Positions 34,788-43,167 of a DNA stretch of 59,680 nt are shown one piece after another. The number at the start of each line of letters is the position of its first letter. Position 1 is the stretch's first letter. The notes below the pieces were generated by a model. The model was not told where the DNA came from. It saw only the letters and a program-made list of their open reading frames with translations, and made no database searches. This DNA comes from Solirubrobacterales bacterium (GTDB lineage Bacteria > Actinomycetota > Thermoleophilia > Solirubrobacterales > 70-9): positions 1 to 59,680 of the forward strand of contig JAICSS010000015.1 of assembly GCA_025936755.1 (NCBI GenBank), given 5' to 3'. A program made the translations under genes and the position numbers.

Positions 34788-35927
34788 GTGAGCATCGAAC
34801 CGTTGGAGTCCGCGACCGACGTCATCGAGCGCGACCAGGAGACGAACCCGATCGGAGAGATCGAGGAGCTCCAGGGTCTGATCGCTACCGGTCGCGAGCG
34901 CGGCTACCTCACCTTCGAGCAGATCTCCTCGACACTCGAGGAGGTGGAGATCACCAAGGAGCAGGTGACCCAGCTCCACGCCCACCTCGTCGAGCACGGG
35001 ATCGACGTCATCGCCGAGGACGGCGTCAGCGCCTATAAAGCCCAGCGCAGCGGCGAGAGCAGCGGCGCGGCGAAAAAAGAAGAGCTCGACCTGACCGTCG
35101 AGCCGAGCCTCGACTCCCTGCGCCTCTACCTGCGGGCGATCGGCCAGGTCGACCTGCTGACCGCGCAGCAGGAGGTCGAACTGGCGAAGCGGATCGAGCG
35201 CGGCGACATGCTGGCGAAGCGGCAGATGGTGGAGGCGAACCTGCGCCTCGTCGTCTCGATCGCCAAAGGCTATCTGGGCCGCGGCCTCGGTTTCCTCGAC
35301 CTGATCCAGGAGGGCTCGCTGGGGCTGATCCGGGCGGTGGAGAAGTTCGACTACCGCCGCGGCTACAAGTTCTCCACCTACGCGACCTGGTGGATCCGGC
35401 AGGCGGTGACGCGGGCGATCGCCGACAAGGCGCGGACGATCCGCATCCCCGTCCACATGGTCGAGAAGCTGAACCGGGTCGCCCACGTCGAACGGCAGCT
35501 GGTGCAGAGGCTGGGGCGGGAGCCGGAGCCGGCGGAGATCGCCGAAGAGCTGCGCTGGCCGGTCTCCGACGTGCGCGACATCCTCCGCGTCGCCCAGCTT
35601 CCGGTCTCGCTGGAGAAACCGGTGGGGGACGAGGACGAATCCGAGCTCGGCGACTTCGTCGCCGACGACGCCGTGCTCGAGCCCTTCGAGGAAGCGAGCG
35701 AGCACCTGCAGAAGGAGGGCGTGAAGCGAGCGCTGGAAGCGCTCCCCGACCGCGAGCGGCAGGTGATCGAACTTCGCTACGGACTCGGCGGGGCCGAGCC
35801 GCTGACGCTGGAGGAAGTCGGTCGCACCTTCGGCGTCACCCGCGAGCGGATCCGCCAGATCGAGAACAACACGCTGAAGAAGCTGAAGCGCCTGCCGGAG
35901 GCCCAAATGCTCCGGGAAGCTTCCTGA
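34788..35927 (+). CDS. sigA: RNA polymerase primary sigma factor (RpoD/SigA), 379 aa
   Basis: Region 1.1-like N-terminus ([22 protein letters not shown]), region 1.2 ([28 protein letters not shown]), region 2 ([50 protein letters not shown]), region 3 and region 4.2 ([28 protein letters not shown]) are all present. The GTG at 34788 follows a purine-rich GGAGAGGGAGAGCGGCGGA. The open frame upstream is the antisense shadow of folE2. All regions are intact, consistent with the housekeeping sigma factor. Confidence 0.97.
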   Translation: MSIEPLESATDVIERDQETNPIGEIEELQGLIATGRERGYLTFEQISSTLEEVEITKEQVTQLHAHLVEHGIDVIAEDGVSAYKAQRSGESSGAAKKEELDLTVEPSLDSLRLYLRAIGQVDLLTAQQEVELAKRIERGDMLAKRQMVEANLRLVVSIAKGYLGRGLGFLDLIQEGSLGLIRAVEKFDYRRGYKFSTYATWWIRQAVTRAIADKARTIRIPVHMVEKLNRVAHVERQLVQRLGREPEPAEIAEELRWPVSDVRDILRVAQLPVSLEKPVGDEDESELGDFVADDAVLEPFEEASEHLQKEGVKRALEALPDRERQVIELRYGLGGAEPLTLEEVGRTFGVTRERIRQIENNTLKKLKRLPEAQMLREAS

Positions 35928-35934
35928 GCTCCCG

Positions 35935-36393
35935 CTAGCGGGGCTCGAGCACGAAGACCGTGGGGTCGCGGTCCAGCTTCGACTCGTAGTAGTCCCAGCC
36001 CGAGTACTGCTGCATGTGGCGGCGCCAGAGGTCGGCTCGCTCCTCGCCCTCGGCGATCCGCGCCCGCACCCTGGAATGCTTGCGCCCGACCTCGATTTCG
36101 GCCTCCGGGTCGGCGCGGAGGTTGAGCGACCAGGCGGGGGTCTTGGCGTTGCCGGCGTTGGTGTTGATGACGACGAAGCGCTCGCCGTCGGCGAGGTAGA
36201 GGACCGGCGCCGTGCGCGGCTGGCCGGACCTGCGGCCGGTGGTGGTCAGCAGGAGGACGGGCCCGCCGCCGACCTTGCCGCCGATGCGGCCCCCGCTCAA
36301 CCGGTACACGGGGGTGTTGAGCCTGCCGACCAGGCGCAGCCCCGTTGCGCCCAGCGAGTGGGACAGGCGGGAGTAGAAGCGGTCGCTCGGCAC
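35935..36393 (-). CDS. deazaflavin (F420)-dependent nitroreductase family oxidoreductase, 152 aa
   Basis: Belongs to the Ddn/DUF385-type split-barrel family: VLLLTTTGRRSGQPRTAPVLYLADGERFVVINTNAG and TPAWSLNLRADPEAEIEVG, which bind the F420 phosphate and deazaflavin. Length matches the family. It suggests the organism makes coenzyme F420. Physiological substrate is unknown (quinones or nitro compounds are typical). It converges on sigA and is divergent from a SnoaL-like gene. Confidence 0.92.
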   Translation of the reverse strand: MPSDRFYSRLSHSLGATGLRLVGRLNTPVYRLSGGRIGGKVGGGPVLLLTTTGRRSGQPRTAPVLYLADGERFVVINTNAGNAKTPAWSLNLRADPEAEIEVGRKHSRVRARIAEGEERADLWRRHMQQYSGWDYYESKLDRDPTVFVLEPR

Positions 36394-36430
36394 GGCGTGA
36401 GTATTCCATCGCCCCAGCTACAGTGGGGCG

Positions 36431-36811
36431 ATGGCCGGGTCGCACCCCTTCCGCCGCGCCGCCGAGACCAAGGACGTCGACCTGCTCGCGGAGACGCTGC
36501 ACGAGGACGTCGTCCTCCACAGCCCCGTCCTCTTCCGCGGCTTCGAAGGCCGCGACACCGTCGTCACCGTGATCTCCCACGTCGCCGCGACGCTGGAGAA
36601 CCTCTCCTATACCGACGAGCTGGCCGAAGGCGACACCGTCGTCCTCCGCTTCAAAGCGACCGTCGGTGACCGTGAGCTCGAGGGCATCGACTTCCTCCAG
36701 CTCGACGACGACGGCCGCGTCCGCGAGCTCACCGTCTTCATGCGCCCCTTCTCCGCCCTCAATGCCTTCAACGAGGGGATGAAGGCCAGGCTGGAAGTGG
36801 CGGAAGGTTAG
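36431..36811 (+). CDS. SnoaL/NTF2-like fold protein, 126 aa
   Basis: Single NTF2-like domain: N-terminal helix pair (ETKDVDLLAETLHEDVVLHSPVLF..GFEGRDTV), then beta-strands (LAEGDTVVLRFKATVGDRELEGIDFLQLDDDGRVRELTVFMRPFSAL). The pattern fits the SnoaL-like group, which includes small hydrolases, cyclases and isomerases as well as plain ligand-binding domains. No catalytic residue set is diagnostic. The 3' end overlaps the converging AbrB-like ORF by 4 bases. Confidence 0.85.
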   Translation: MAGSHPFRRAAETKDVDLLAETLHEDVVLHSPVLFRGFEGRDTVVTVISHVAATLENLSYTDELAEGDTVVLRFKATVGDRELEGIDFLQLDDDGRVRELTVFMRPFSALNAFNEGMKARLEVAEG

Positions 36812-36981
36812 ACCGGGGCGTCGTCCGCGGGAGGTGATTCTGGCCTTGGGGCCAGAATCTTCTCGAAGACGATCTTGCCGGGCCCATCCGCGCGAGCCCA
36901 AAGCCGATCGCCTGCAACAAGGCCAGCCTCCTCGCAAGGGGCCTTGGGAAAAGTCGCCTGACGTTTCGGACGCAACAGCAC
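36808..36981 (-). CDS. AbrB/MazE-like swapped-hairpin DNA-binding protein, 57 aa (candidate)
   Basis: The frame reads LLRPKRQATFPKAPCEEAGLVAGDRLWARADGPGKIVFEKI, matching the AbrB/SpoVT consensus (kRQvTiPk, GL..GDrl, G.ivfe). The best start is GTG 36981, 16 bases downstream of the tRNA-Tyr 3' end. There is no ATG. The same frame is open back through the tRNA into a nuclease, so it might also be a fused C-terminal domain. AbrB-like proteins are commonly antitoxins or transition-state regulators. The coding end contains the hairpin 36836-36859. Confidence 0.5.
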   Translation of the reverse strand: MLLRPKRQATFPKAPCEEAGLVAGDRLWARADGPGKIVFEKILAPRPESPPADDAPV

Positions 36982-37593
36982 CTGGCGACTAGAGGATGGG
37001 GGAGGCAGGATTCGAACCTGCGTAGGCATAGCCGTCAGATTTACAGTCTGATCCATTTGACCGCTCTGGCACTCCCCCGGGGTGGGACGGAGGATTGTAT
37101 TGCCCGAGCCCTGGGAGTAGACCGCTCCTTCGAAGGACGTCCCTCGCTCGATCTCGAACTCGGAGTACTTAGAGCCACCCAGCACCAAACCCGTTGAGCC
37201 CTCAACCAGAGTCGCTGGGATGAACCACCGCCTGCCGTCGCCTACGAGGACGAACAGGTAGTCGACGCGGGTTGGATCGAACCTCTTCGCGACGCCATTC
37301 CAGCTCCGGTTGCCACCATTGGTTGCGATCGAGATGTTCCAGCGATCGCTATCCGGCTTGGAGCCGCGGTAGGTCGAGGTCTTCACCTGGACCCGGACCA
37401 GGCGGTCATCGAACTCCGCCATCAAGTCGACGTGTGGACTGTGAGTGAACGGAACCCAGACGACAGCGTTCTTGCTCGCAAGCCACTCCATCGCCGAAAG
37501 CTCACCGATGTCACCCTGGACGCGGCGGTTGACCGCCCGCTCCCGGCGGTGAGGGGTAGCTGCTGACGGGGCAGTCTCCATGTAAAGGAGCAT
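36808..37593 (-). CDS. PD-(D/E)XK nuclease, group I intron/homing-endonuclease-like (PDDEXK_5 type); frame runs through tRNA-Tyr
   Basis: Start ATG 37593 has GAGG 8 bases upstream; a second ATG is at 37581. Residues ~25-160 carry the nuclease core: QGDIGELSAMEWLASK, SPHVDLMAEF (catalytic Asp) and RLVRVQVKTS (Gln-x-Lys), followed by RVDYLFVLVGDGRRWFIPATL, the pattern of the intron-associated PD-(D/E)XK family. No stop codon occurs before the tRNA; the frame continues through the whole tRNA and into the AbrB-like domain to TAG at 36808. Coding before 37079 is convincing; the tail through the tRNA is probably not functional protein. Codon use is less GC-biased than core genes, suggesting transfer. 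Confidence 0.7.
   Translation of the reverse strand: MLLYMETAPSAATPHRRERAVNRRVQGDIGELSAMEWLASKNAVVWVPFTHSPHVDLMAEFDDRLVRVQVKTSTYRGSKPDSDRWNISIATNGGNRSWNGVAKRFDPTRVDYLFVLVGDGRRWFIPATLVEGSTGLVLGGSKYSEFEIERGTSFEGAVYSQGSGNTILRPTPGECQSGQMDQTVNLTAMPTQVRILPPPSSSRQVLLRPKRQATFPKAPCEEAGLVAGDRLWARADGPGKIVFEKILAPRPESPPADDAPV
36836..36859. terminator. terminator-like hairpin after the SnoaL-like gene
   Basis: Perfect 10-bp inverted repeat GATTCTGGCC (36836-36845) and GGCCAGAATC (36850-36859) with a TTGG loop, followed on the plus strand by TTCT. It lies 25 bases beyond the SnoaL-like stop, inside the 3' part of the AbrB-like ORF on the other strand. Confidence 0.6.
36997..37078 (-). tRNA. tRNA-Tyr (anticodon GTA)
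   Basis: Class II tRNA on the minus strand: acceptor GGGGGAG/CTCCCCC, anticodon arm with loop CTGTAAA (GTA at 34-36), a long variable arm of the type usual for bacterial tRNA-Tyr, T-loop TTCGAAT and discriminator A. CCA is not encoded. It sits inside a same-strand reading frame linking a nuclease (upstream) with an AbrB-like domain (downstream). Confidence 0.95.
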
Positions 37594-37659
37594 TGCAGGT
37601 GCCTCAGACAGAAACTTTCGCTTCAGAATCTCGATCCGGTCGCCTGAGAAGATCTCTCG

Positions 37660-38370
37660 GTGCTCGACGACCGCGTGATCGCTATCGCCGGAGTGGGAGG
37701 TGGGCTCGGCCCGCTCGTCGCTCGGCAACTCGCCGAAGCAGGCGCGACCGTTGCCGGGACCGATCGCTCGCAGGAGACGCTCGACTCGCTCGCCGCCGAC
37801 CTCGGCCTGCCGCCCGAGCGCTGGGACGGGCGCACCGTCGACCTCCTCGACGAGGATGCCGCGCGCGGCTGGTGCGCCGCCCTGGTCGAGCGCTTCGGCC
37901 GCGTCGACGGGCTCGTCCACCTCGTCGGCGGCTGGCGCGGCGGGCAGCCGCTGCAGGAGGCGCCGCTCGCCGACTGGGAGCTGCTGCACGACCTCCTCGT
38001 CCGCACCGTCCAGCACACCACCCGCGCCTTCCACGGCCAGCTCGCCGCCAGCCCCCACGGCCGTTTCGTCCTCGTCTCCTCCAAGCAGGCGCAGGCGCCG
38101 ACCGCGACCAACGCCGCCTACGCCGCCGCCAAGGCGGCCGCCGAGGCCTGGACCCTCGCCCTCGCCGATGGCTTCGAAGGCGGCGACGCCACCGCCAACG
38201 TCGTCGTCGTCGACGCGATCCTCACCCCGCGGATGCGGGAGGAGCACCCCGGCGAGGACTTCCCCGCCTTCACCCCGGCCGAGGACCTCGCCGCCGCGAT
38301 CGCATTCCTCTGCTCGGACGCGGCGAAAAAGATGAATGGGCAGCGCCTGCCGCTTACCATGGGTCGATGA
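37660..38370 (+). CDS. short-chain dehydrogenase/reductase, 236 aa
   Basis: Classical SDR: NAD(P) loop AIAGVGGGLGPLVARQL (a GxxGGLG variant), VDLLDEDAA acidic segment, HLVGGWRGG, catalytic Ser in VLVSSKQ and YAAAK (Tyr/Lys). GTG start at 37660; upstream DNA is divergent from the nuclease gene. The unusual HLVGG replaces the common NNAG motif. It is coupled to the MerR gene by an ATGA overlap at 38367. Substrate unknown. Confidence 0.92.
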   Translation: MLDDRVIAIAGVGGGLGPLVARQLAEAGATVAGTDRSQETLDSLAADLGLPPERWDGRTVDLLDEDAARGWCAALVERFGRVDGLVHLVGGWRGGQPLQEAPLADWELLHDLLVRTVQHTTRAFHGQLAASPHGRFVLVSSKQAQAPTATNAAYAAAKAAAEAWTLALADGFEGGDATANVVVVDAILTPRMREEHPGEDFPAFTPAEDLAAAIAFLCSDAAKKMNGQRLPLTMGR

Positions 38371-39185
38371 GCAGCCGCAAAGGGCAGAACGCCAAGCCCG
38401 ACGGCAAGATGACGATCGGGGAGCTGGCGCGGCGGACCGGGATGACGATCCGCAACATCCGCGCCCACCAGACCCGCGGCCTGCTGCCGCCGCCCGAGGT
38501 CCACGGCCGCACCGGCTACTACAACGAGGAGCACGTCGCGCGGATCGAGCTGACGCGCGAAATGCAGGCCGAGGGCCTCAACCTCGAGGCGATCCGCCGC
38601 GTGCTGGAGAGCAGCGAGGGCTCCTCCCGCGAGATGGTCGACTTCGCCCGTGCCGTCCGCGCCCCCTTCGAGGACGAGACGCCGGAAATCTTCGACGCCG
38701 AGGAGCTGGCTTCGGCCTGGGGGGTCGAGCGCTTCGACCCGAGGCTGCTGGCGCGCACCGAGAAGCTCGGCATCGTGCGCCAGCTGCCCGACGGCAAGAT
38801 CGAGGTGATCAGCCCCCGCCTGCAGCACGCCGGCACCGCCCTGATCGAGCTCGGCGTCTCCCCCCAGGCGGCCGTCGAGACGGCCGAGGCGCTGCGCCGC
38901 GCCTCCGAGAAGGTGGCGCGGACCTTCGTCGAGCTCTTCGTCCGCGAGGTCTGGGAGCCCTTCGACCAGGCCGGTCGACCGGAGGAGGACTGGCCGAAGG
39001 TGCGCGAGGCGCTCGACCGGATGCGCCCGCTCGCCTCCGACGCGCTGCTGGCGATGTTCCAGATCACGATGGGGGAGTCGACCGAGAAAGCCGGCGAACG
39101 CACCCTTACCGACGCGGCCAAGCCGGTCCGGCGAACCCGCTCGGGCAAAGGAAGGCGCTCCCGTTCCCGAAGCTCGCGGCCCTGA
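38367..39185 (+). CDS. MerR family transcriptional regulator, 272 aa (paralogue of 26497-27264)
   Basis: MerR winged helix at residues 15-85 (MTIGELARRTGMTIRNIRAHQTRGLLPPPEV..TGYYNEEHVARIELTREMQAEGLNLEAI), a long C-terminal domain with VARTFVELFVREVWEPFDQAGRPEEDW, and a basic Arg/Ser tail. Domain layout and many motifs are shared with the 255-aa MerR protein at 26497. It starts inside the SDR stop codon, so it may report on or control the SDR pathway. No metal-binding cysteines are seen. Confidence 0.9.
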   Translation: MSSRKGQNAKPDGKMTIGELARRTGMTIRNIRAHQTRGLLPPPEVHGRTGYYNEEHVARIELTREMQAEGLNLEAIRRVLESSEGSSREMVDFARAVRAPFEDETPEIFDAEELASAWGVERFDPRLLARTEKLGIVRQLPDGKIEVISPRLQHAGTALIELGVSPQAAVETAEALRRASEKVARTFVELFVREVWEPFDQAGRPEEDWPKVREALDRMRPLASDALLAMFQITMGESTEKAGERTLTDAAKPVRRTRSGKGRRSRSRSSRP

Positions 39186-39187
39186 AG

Positions 39188-41371
39188 CTAGTTCCGGGCT
39201 TTTTCCGGGGGAAATTCGACTAGAAACTCCGCACGTAGCTGCTCCGCGACCACTTCGCCGCCGAACAGCTCCCTCAATTCCCGATCTCTCAGCACCGCCT
39301 CGAAGGGATGGTCCAGGGGCAGCCGCCCCGCCGTGGTGCAGAGCGGGAAATCCTCGGGGTGGCTGCGCAGGTGCTCGGCCAGCAGCGGCCAGCGCATCCG
39401 CAGAATGGTCAAGAGCGCGAGCTGTCGCCGCTCCGTCTTGGTCAGGAGCCGCCCTTCCCGGAGGAGCCGGTCCCGCTCGATGCCATAGGCATTCATCAGC
39501 CTCTTCATCGACCGGGGGTTGTTCTCGAGCAGGGGCGCGAATTCCAGAAGCAGCTTCTCAAGCTGTTCCTGCATCTCAGGTGCGTTCAAGCGCCTCATCG
39601 CCGCGATCAGGACCTCCTCGTCGGCCGGGCCCTCGGCCAGGATGTCCCCGATGCGGTCTTCGACCTCGGCGGCGGTGTGTGCCGAGGCAAGTGCTTGGGC
39701 AGAGGAAGTCCTATGCGGGCGGGGGTCGGACTCGGGCGGCTCGGAGGCGCCACGCAGGAGCTCCGCCCAGTACCGCTCACGGTCGGTCTTCGACATCGGC
39801 GGAATTTCGAGCGAGATCTGAAAGGTCTTCTCGAGGAACAGGAAACCCAGGGGACGACCGGGTTCGCCGACGGTGTCCCGGAAATCCTCGTAGGTCGTGG
39901 CAAAGCTCTGGCAGAGCCAGGTCCGGTCGGCGGCGACCACATAGGTCACGGGCTCGGCCATGAACAGCGTCTGTATTCCCTCCAGCAGCTCGACGACGTA
40001 GTCCGGCCGGCAGCGATCGAGATCGTCGATGAAGATCGTCATCGGGTGACCGCACGAGCGAACCAGCCACCGAAATCTCCTCCGGTAGACGCCGAGCGGA
40101 TCCTGGGAACGCCGGAGGAAGCGATCTGCCCCCGCCGCCGAGCCGATGGCCAGCCATCGGCCGGTCCCGGAGGCCAGCCCGAGCAGGGTAGAGGCCAATG
40201 CGGTCGCGGATGCGACCGTGAGCAGCACCTTCTGCAGGGCGTTCAGAGAGCCCACGTCCAGCCCGAACCAGGCATTGAGCCAGGCGACGACTGCCACCGC
40301 GAGCACCAGGGCCGTCGTGATCACAGCGGCCCTGGCGTTCCAAAGGCGCCAACCGAGATCGCGGGCCCAGAAGATCAGCCAGCGCCCCCTGTCGATCTTC
40401 CAAAGCTCACTGGTACACGACCGCTGCACTTCGGAGAGGAGCCACCACCACGGAGGCGCCAGCCGTTGATGCTCCCAGGCGCTGAACTCAACCACTATCC
40501 ACTGAGACAGCGATGGTTTGCCGACCTTCCTCCGGCGGAGGAAATCGGGGAACCAACCCCATGGCCCGGACCGATCGGGGTTCGATCGGTTCCGAAGATC
40601 GACAGCCAGGAAGCGCAGGAGCGACGACTTCCCCGCCCCCCAGGGAGCGTGAACATGCACCAGGAAGCCCCCGGAGGCGCTCGCGGCCGCCGTATCGCGT
40701 CGGCGCTTGTCGCGTCGTTCCCTCCAACCGTCGACCGACGCCTCGGTGTCCTCTTCCCTGACCCGTCTGATCCTCTCCCCGAGGACCTCCGCGAGCCGCC
40801 GACGACCCAGAGCGTCGCGGTCGGCCGGTCGGTCCTGATGCGTCGGAACAGCCTCGATTTGGCTCTCGTTCGACTGTTTCGGTTCGGGTTTCCGTACCTT
40901 TTGACGCGGCCGCCTTCCTTGGCTGAGTTGTCGAATTACCTCGTTTCGAACCTTGTCTCCATCGAGCGAGAGATGTTCGAGGACGGTCCCGGTCGCATCG
41001 TCGGGCTTACGTACGAGCGCGAGGAGAAGATGCTCGGTTCCGATGTAGTTATGTCCGAGGGACAGCGCCTCTCGCAGCGCCAGCTCGAGGATTTTCCTCA
41101 GGGCCGCCGAGATCCCAGGTTTCGTATCTGCGCTGGTCGGCTCCGGTGGCACCGTTCCCAAAATGGCCTCGACGGCCGCCTCATAGGTGACTCCGAAGCT
41201 CTCGAGAACCGAGGCTCCCAGGCCCTCTTTCTCCACGAACAGTCCGAGTATGAGATGGGCCGGTTGAGCATGTGGATTGCCCAGCCGCATCGCCTCGGTT
41301 TGGGCTGCTCCGACCGCCAGCGTCGCCCGCTCCGTGAAACGCTCCGGAAGTTGAAGGGAAGGCTCCGCCAT
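39188..41371 (-). CDS. Clp N-domain (two repeats) fused to KAP-family P-loop NTPase, 727 aa
   Basis: Residues ~8-70 and ~85-150 are two Clp-N repeats like the substrate/adaptor-binding N-domain of ClpC: ERFTERATLAVGAAQTEAMRLG..HLILGL and LRKILELALREALSLGHNYIG-TEHLLLAL. After a charged linker comes a KAP NTPase: Walker A HAPWGAGKSSLLRFL (~240), VVEFSAWEHQRLAPPWWWL, an inserted pair of membrane helices (~350-410), and Walker B MTIFIDDLDRCRPDYV (~445). A long helical C-terminus includes NNPRSMKRLMNAYGIER. KAP proteins occur in phage exclusion and membrane-linked processes; the Clp-N fusion is not one I know. The start (MAEPSLQL) is the ATG at 41371. It follows a copper operon on the same strand and its stop abuts the MerR stop. 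Confidence 0.88.
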   Translation of the reverse strand: MAEPSLQLPERFTERATLAVGAAQTEAMRLGNPHAQPAHLILGLFVEKEGLGASVLESFGVTYEAAVEAILGTVPPEPTSADTKPGISAALRKILELALREALSLGHNYIGTEHLLLALVRKPDDATGTVLEHLSLDGDKVRNEVIRQLSQGRRPRQKVRKPEPKQSNESQIEAVPTHQDRPADRDALGRRRLAEVLGERIRRVREEDTEASVDGWRERRDKRRRDTAAASASGGFLVHVHAPWGAGKSSLLRFLAVDLRNRSNPDRSGPWGWFPDFLRRRKVGKPSLSQWIVVEFSAWEHQRLAPPWWWLLSEVQRSCTSELWKIDRGRWLIFWARDLGWRLWNARAAVITTALVLAVAVVAWLNAWFGLDVGSLNALQKVLLTVASATALASTLLGLASGTGRWLAIGSAAGADRFLRRSQDPLGVYRRRFRWLVRSCGHPMTIFIDDLDRCRPDYVVELLEGIQTLFMAEPVTYVVAADRTWLCQSFATTYEDFRDTVGEPGRPLGFLFLEKTFQISLEIPPMSKTDRERYWAELLRGASEPPESDPRPHRTSSAQALASAHTAAEVEDRIGDILAEGPADEEVLIAAMRRLNAPEMQEQLEKLLLEFAPLLENNPRSMKRLMNAYGIERDRLLREGRLLTKTERRQLALLTILRMRWPLLAEHLRSHPEDFPLCTTAGRLPLDHPFEAVLRDRELRELFGGEVVAEQLRAEFLVEFPPEKARN

Positions 41372-41403
41372 CGGCGCGGAGAGTCTAAAGCGATCAAAGG
41401 CGC

Positions 41404-42126
41404 TTAAGGCGACGCTTCCAGCGTGAACCGCACGCGCAGCGGCTTCGATTCGTTCGCCGCTTCGTCGGTCGCCCGCAGCACCGCCAGGTAGCGCCCGGGC
41501 CGCGCCCGGAAGTGCTTCCACCGCGCGCCCAGGCGCAGGTGGTTGACGCCGATGAAGGCCGTCCAGGTCTTGAACCCGTTGTAGACGCGCCGCCCCTTCG
41601 AGTTCAGCCGGTAGTACTCGGCGTCGAGGCTTCCGCGCTCGCTGATGTGGACGCTGAAGCCGAGGCCCTTCGTACCTCTTCTCTGTCGCTTCGCCAGCGT
41701 CAGCGATCCCAGGGTGGGCGGCTTCAGGTCGAGGTTCAGCGGTGGCTGCGGGCCCGGGTCGGAGTCGGGGTTGCCGGGAACGTCGGAGACGATCACCTCG
41801 CCCCGCACCGCCGCGTGCAGCTTGCACTGGAAGAAGTACTCGCCCGGCTGCGTGAACTGGAGCGTGTAGCTGTCGCCGGCGCGGTGCGCGGGGGCGTCGG
41901 TGCCGGGGTCCGAGTCCCACTGCAGGTCGTTGGGGGAGATGCCCGTGACCGAGTGCGCCAGGTCCGGCCCGAGCCAGTCCCAGGTCACCTTCTCGCCGAG
42001 GTCGACGTGGACCTGCGGCTGGGACCAGGCGTAATCGAAGATCGAGACGCGGGTGTTGACCGCCGCCGCGCTCGAGGGGAGGGCCAGTGCCAGCGTCGCC
42101 GCTGCGGCTAGGAGACGAGGTACCAA
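41404..42126 (-). CDS. secreted cupredoxin-domain protein, 240 aa
   Basis: TTG start at 42126 gives the signal peptide MVPRLLAAAATLALALPSSAAA. The cupredoxin fold follows: VTWDWLGPDLAHSVTG (His ligand), GDSYTLQFTQPGEYFFQCKLHAAVRGEVIV (Cys and His ligands; the axial Met position is not obvious). A C-terminal extension (about 140-240) with a beta-sandwich look, KGLGFSVHISERGSLDAEYYRL..GRYLAVLRATDEAANESKP, may be a separate Ig-like domain. It overlaps the multicopper oxidase stop by 19 bases, so it belongs to the same operon and could be its electron partner. Confidence 0.85.
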   Translation of the reverse strand: MVPRLLAAAATLALALPSSAAAVNTRVSIFDYAWSQPQVHVDLGEKVTWDWLGPDLAHSVTGISPNDLQWDSDPGTDAPAHRAGDSYTLQFTQPGEYFFQCKLHAAVRGEVIVSDVPGNPDSDPGPQPPLNLDLKPPTLGSLTLAKRQRRGTKGLGFSVHISERGSLDAEYYRLNSKGRRVYNGFKTWTAFIGVNHLRLGARWKHFRARPGRYLAVLRATDEAANESKPLRVRFTLEASP

Positions 42127-43163
42127 CCGTTCATCCCCTGGTGCAGGTGCTGGAAGACGTGGCAGTGGTAGAACCAGCGCCCCGGGTTGTCCTCGACCAG
42201 CTCGAAGGAGAACGAGTCCGCCGGGCCGAAGGTTTTGTTGTCGACGATGCGCCCGTCCGGTTCGGTCCAGCGGTGTCCGTGCAGGTGGAAGGTGTGGAAG
42301 AAGTTGTCGATGCCGTAGACGTGGAAGCCGACCCGCTGCCCGACCCGCGCTTCCAGCGTCGGCGTGTTGCCGGCATACGCCTTGCCGTTGATGCAGTAGT
42401 AGGTCCCCCGCAGGCCGGTGATCGAGGGGTCGAAGGTGTGGAAGGCGAGGAAGAACTCGGCGTCGGGGCGTGCCTCGCCGGGCTTGCGGATCACCAGCGG
42501 CCCGAACAGGCCCTTGAAGACCGGCAGCGGGTCCATCGGGCCGTGGTCGTGGTAGAGCCAGCTGCCCTCGGTCCCTTCCTGCGCCTCCCAGACGTAGGTG
42601 AAGGTGCGGTTCCGCTGCACGAAGCCGCCGGGGGCGGTCCACTTGCCCTTGTAGGCGCCGTCCATCTCGTTGGCGTAGAAGATTCCGTGCGGGTGGATCG
42701 TCACCGGCGCCGCCAGCTTGTTGCGAAAGTGGACGACGACGGTGTCGCCGACTTCGGCTTCGATCAGCGGTCCCGGCACGGTTGCCTTCCCCAGCGCGCT
42801 CTTGAACCCTTCGGAGTAGAGCCGGTAGCCGTAGGCCGCGAACCGCGTCTTCCCCTGCTTCACCTTCTGGGCCATCATCTGGTCGCGGTGGGTGGGGACG
42901 ATGTCCCACTGCACCGGCTCCGCCGCGATCCAGTACTCGCGCGTGCGGCCGCCGATCGGCAGCGCCGCCAGCCGCCGCGCTCCCGGTTGCTCGCCTCGCC
43001 ATTCCGCCGCCGCCACCTTCGGCGGCACCTTCACCTCGCGGGCGAGGCCCTCGACGTCGATCTTGCCTTCGTCGGTCGCCACTTCCTGGCCGGCGATCGT
43101 GCAGAGGAGCGCCCCGCCCGAGAGGGCGAGGAACCCCCGGCGATCGATCGGGTCCGGCGCCAC
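42108..43163 (-). CDS. two-domain multicopper oxidase (laccase-like), Tat-exported, 351 aa
   Basis: A Tat-type signal DRRGFLALSGGALL is at residues 8-21. All four copper motifs are visible: HPHG, YHDHGP, HTFHLHGHRW and HCHVFQHLHQGM, so type 1 and the trinuclear centre ligands are complete. The short length fits two-domain (SLAC-type) oxidases that trimerise. Expected activity is one-electron oxidation of phenols, metals or a cupredoxin with reduction of O2 to water. It is flanked by two cupredoxin genes in the same operon. Nitrite reductase is a less likely alternative given the four laccase-like motifs. Confidence 0.93.
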   Translation of the reverse strand: MAPDPIDRRGFLALSGGALLCTIAGQEVATDEGKIDVEGLAREVKVPPKVAAAEWRGEQPGARRLAALPIGGRTREYWIAAEPVQWDIVPTHRDQMMAQKVKQGKTRFAAYGYRLYSEGFKSALGKATVPGPLIEAEVGDTVVVHFRNKLAAPVTIHPHGIFYANEMDGAYKGKWTAPGGFVQRNRTFTYVWEAQEGTEGSWLYHDHGPMDPLPVFKGLFGPLVIRKPGEARPDAEFFLAFHTFDPSITGLRGTYYCINGKAYAGNTPTLEARVGQRVGFHVYGIDNFFHTFHLHGHRWTEPDGRIVDNKTFGPADSFSFELVEDNPGRWFYHCHVFQHLHQGMNGWYLVS

Positions 43164-43167
43164 GCGG

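Noticed and set aside
37594..38247. Upstream extension of the nuclease frame (minus strand)
   Set aside because: It is antisense to the SDR gene, and a good start with GAGG exists at 37593.
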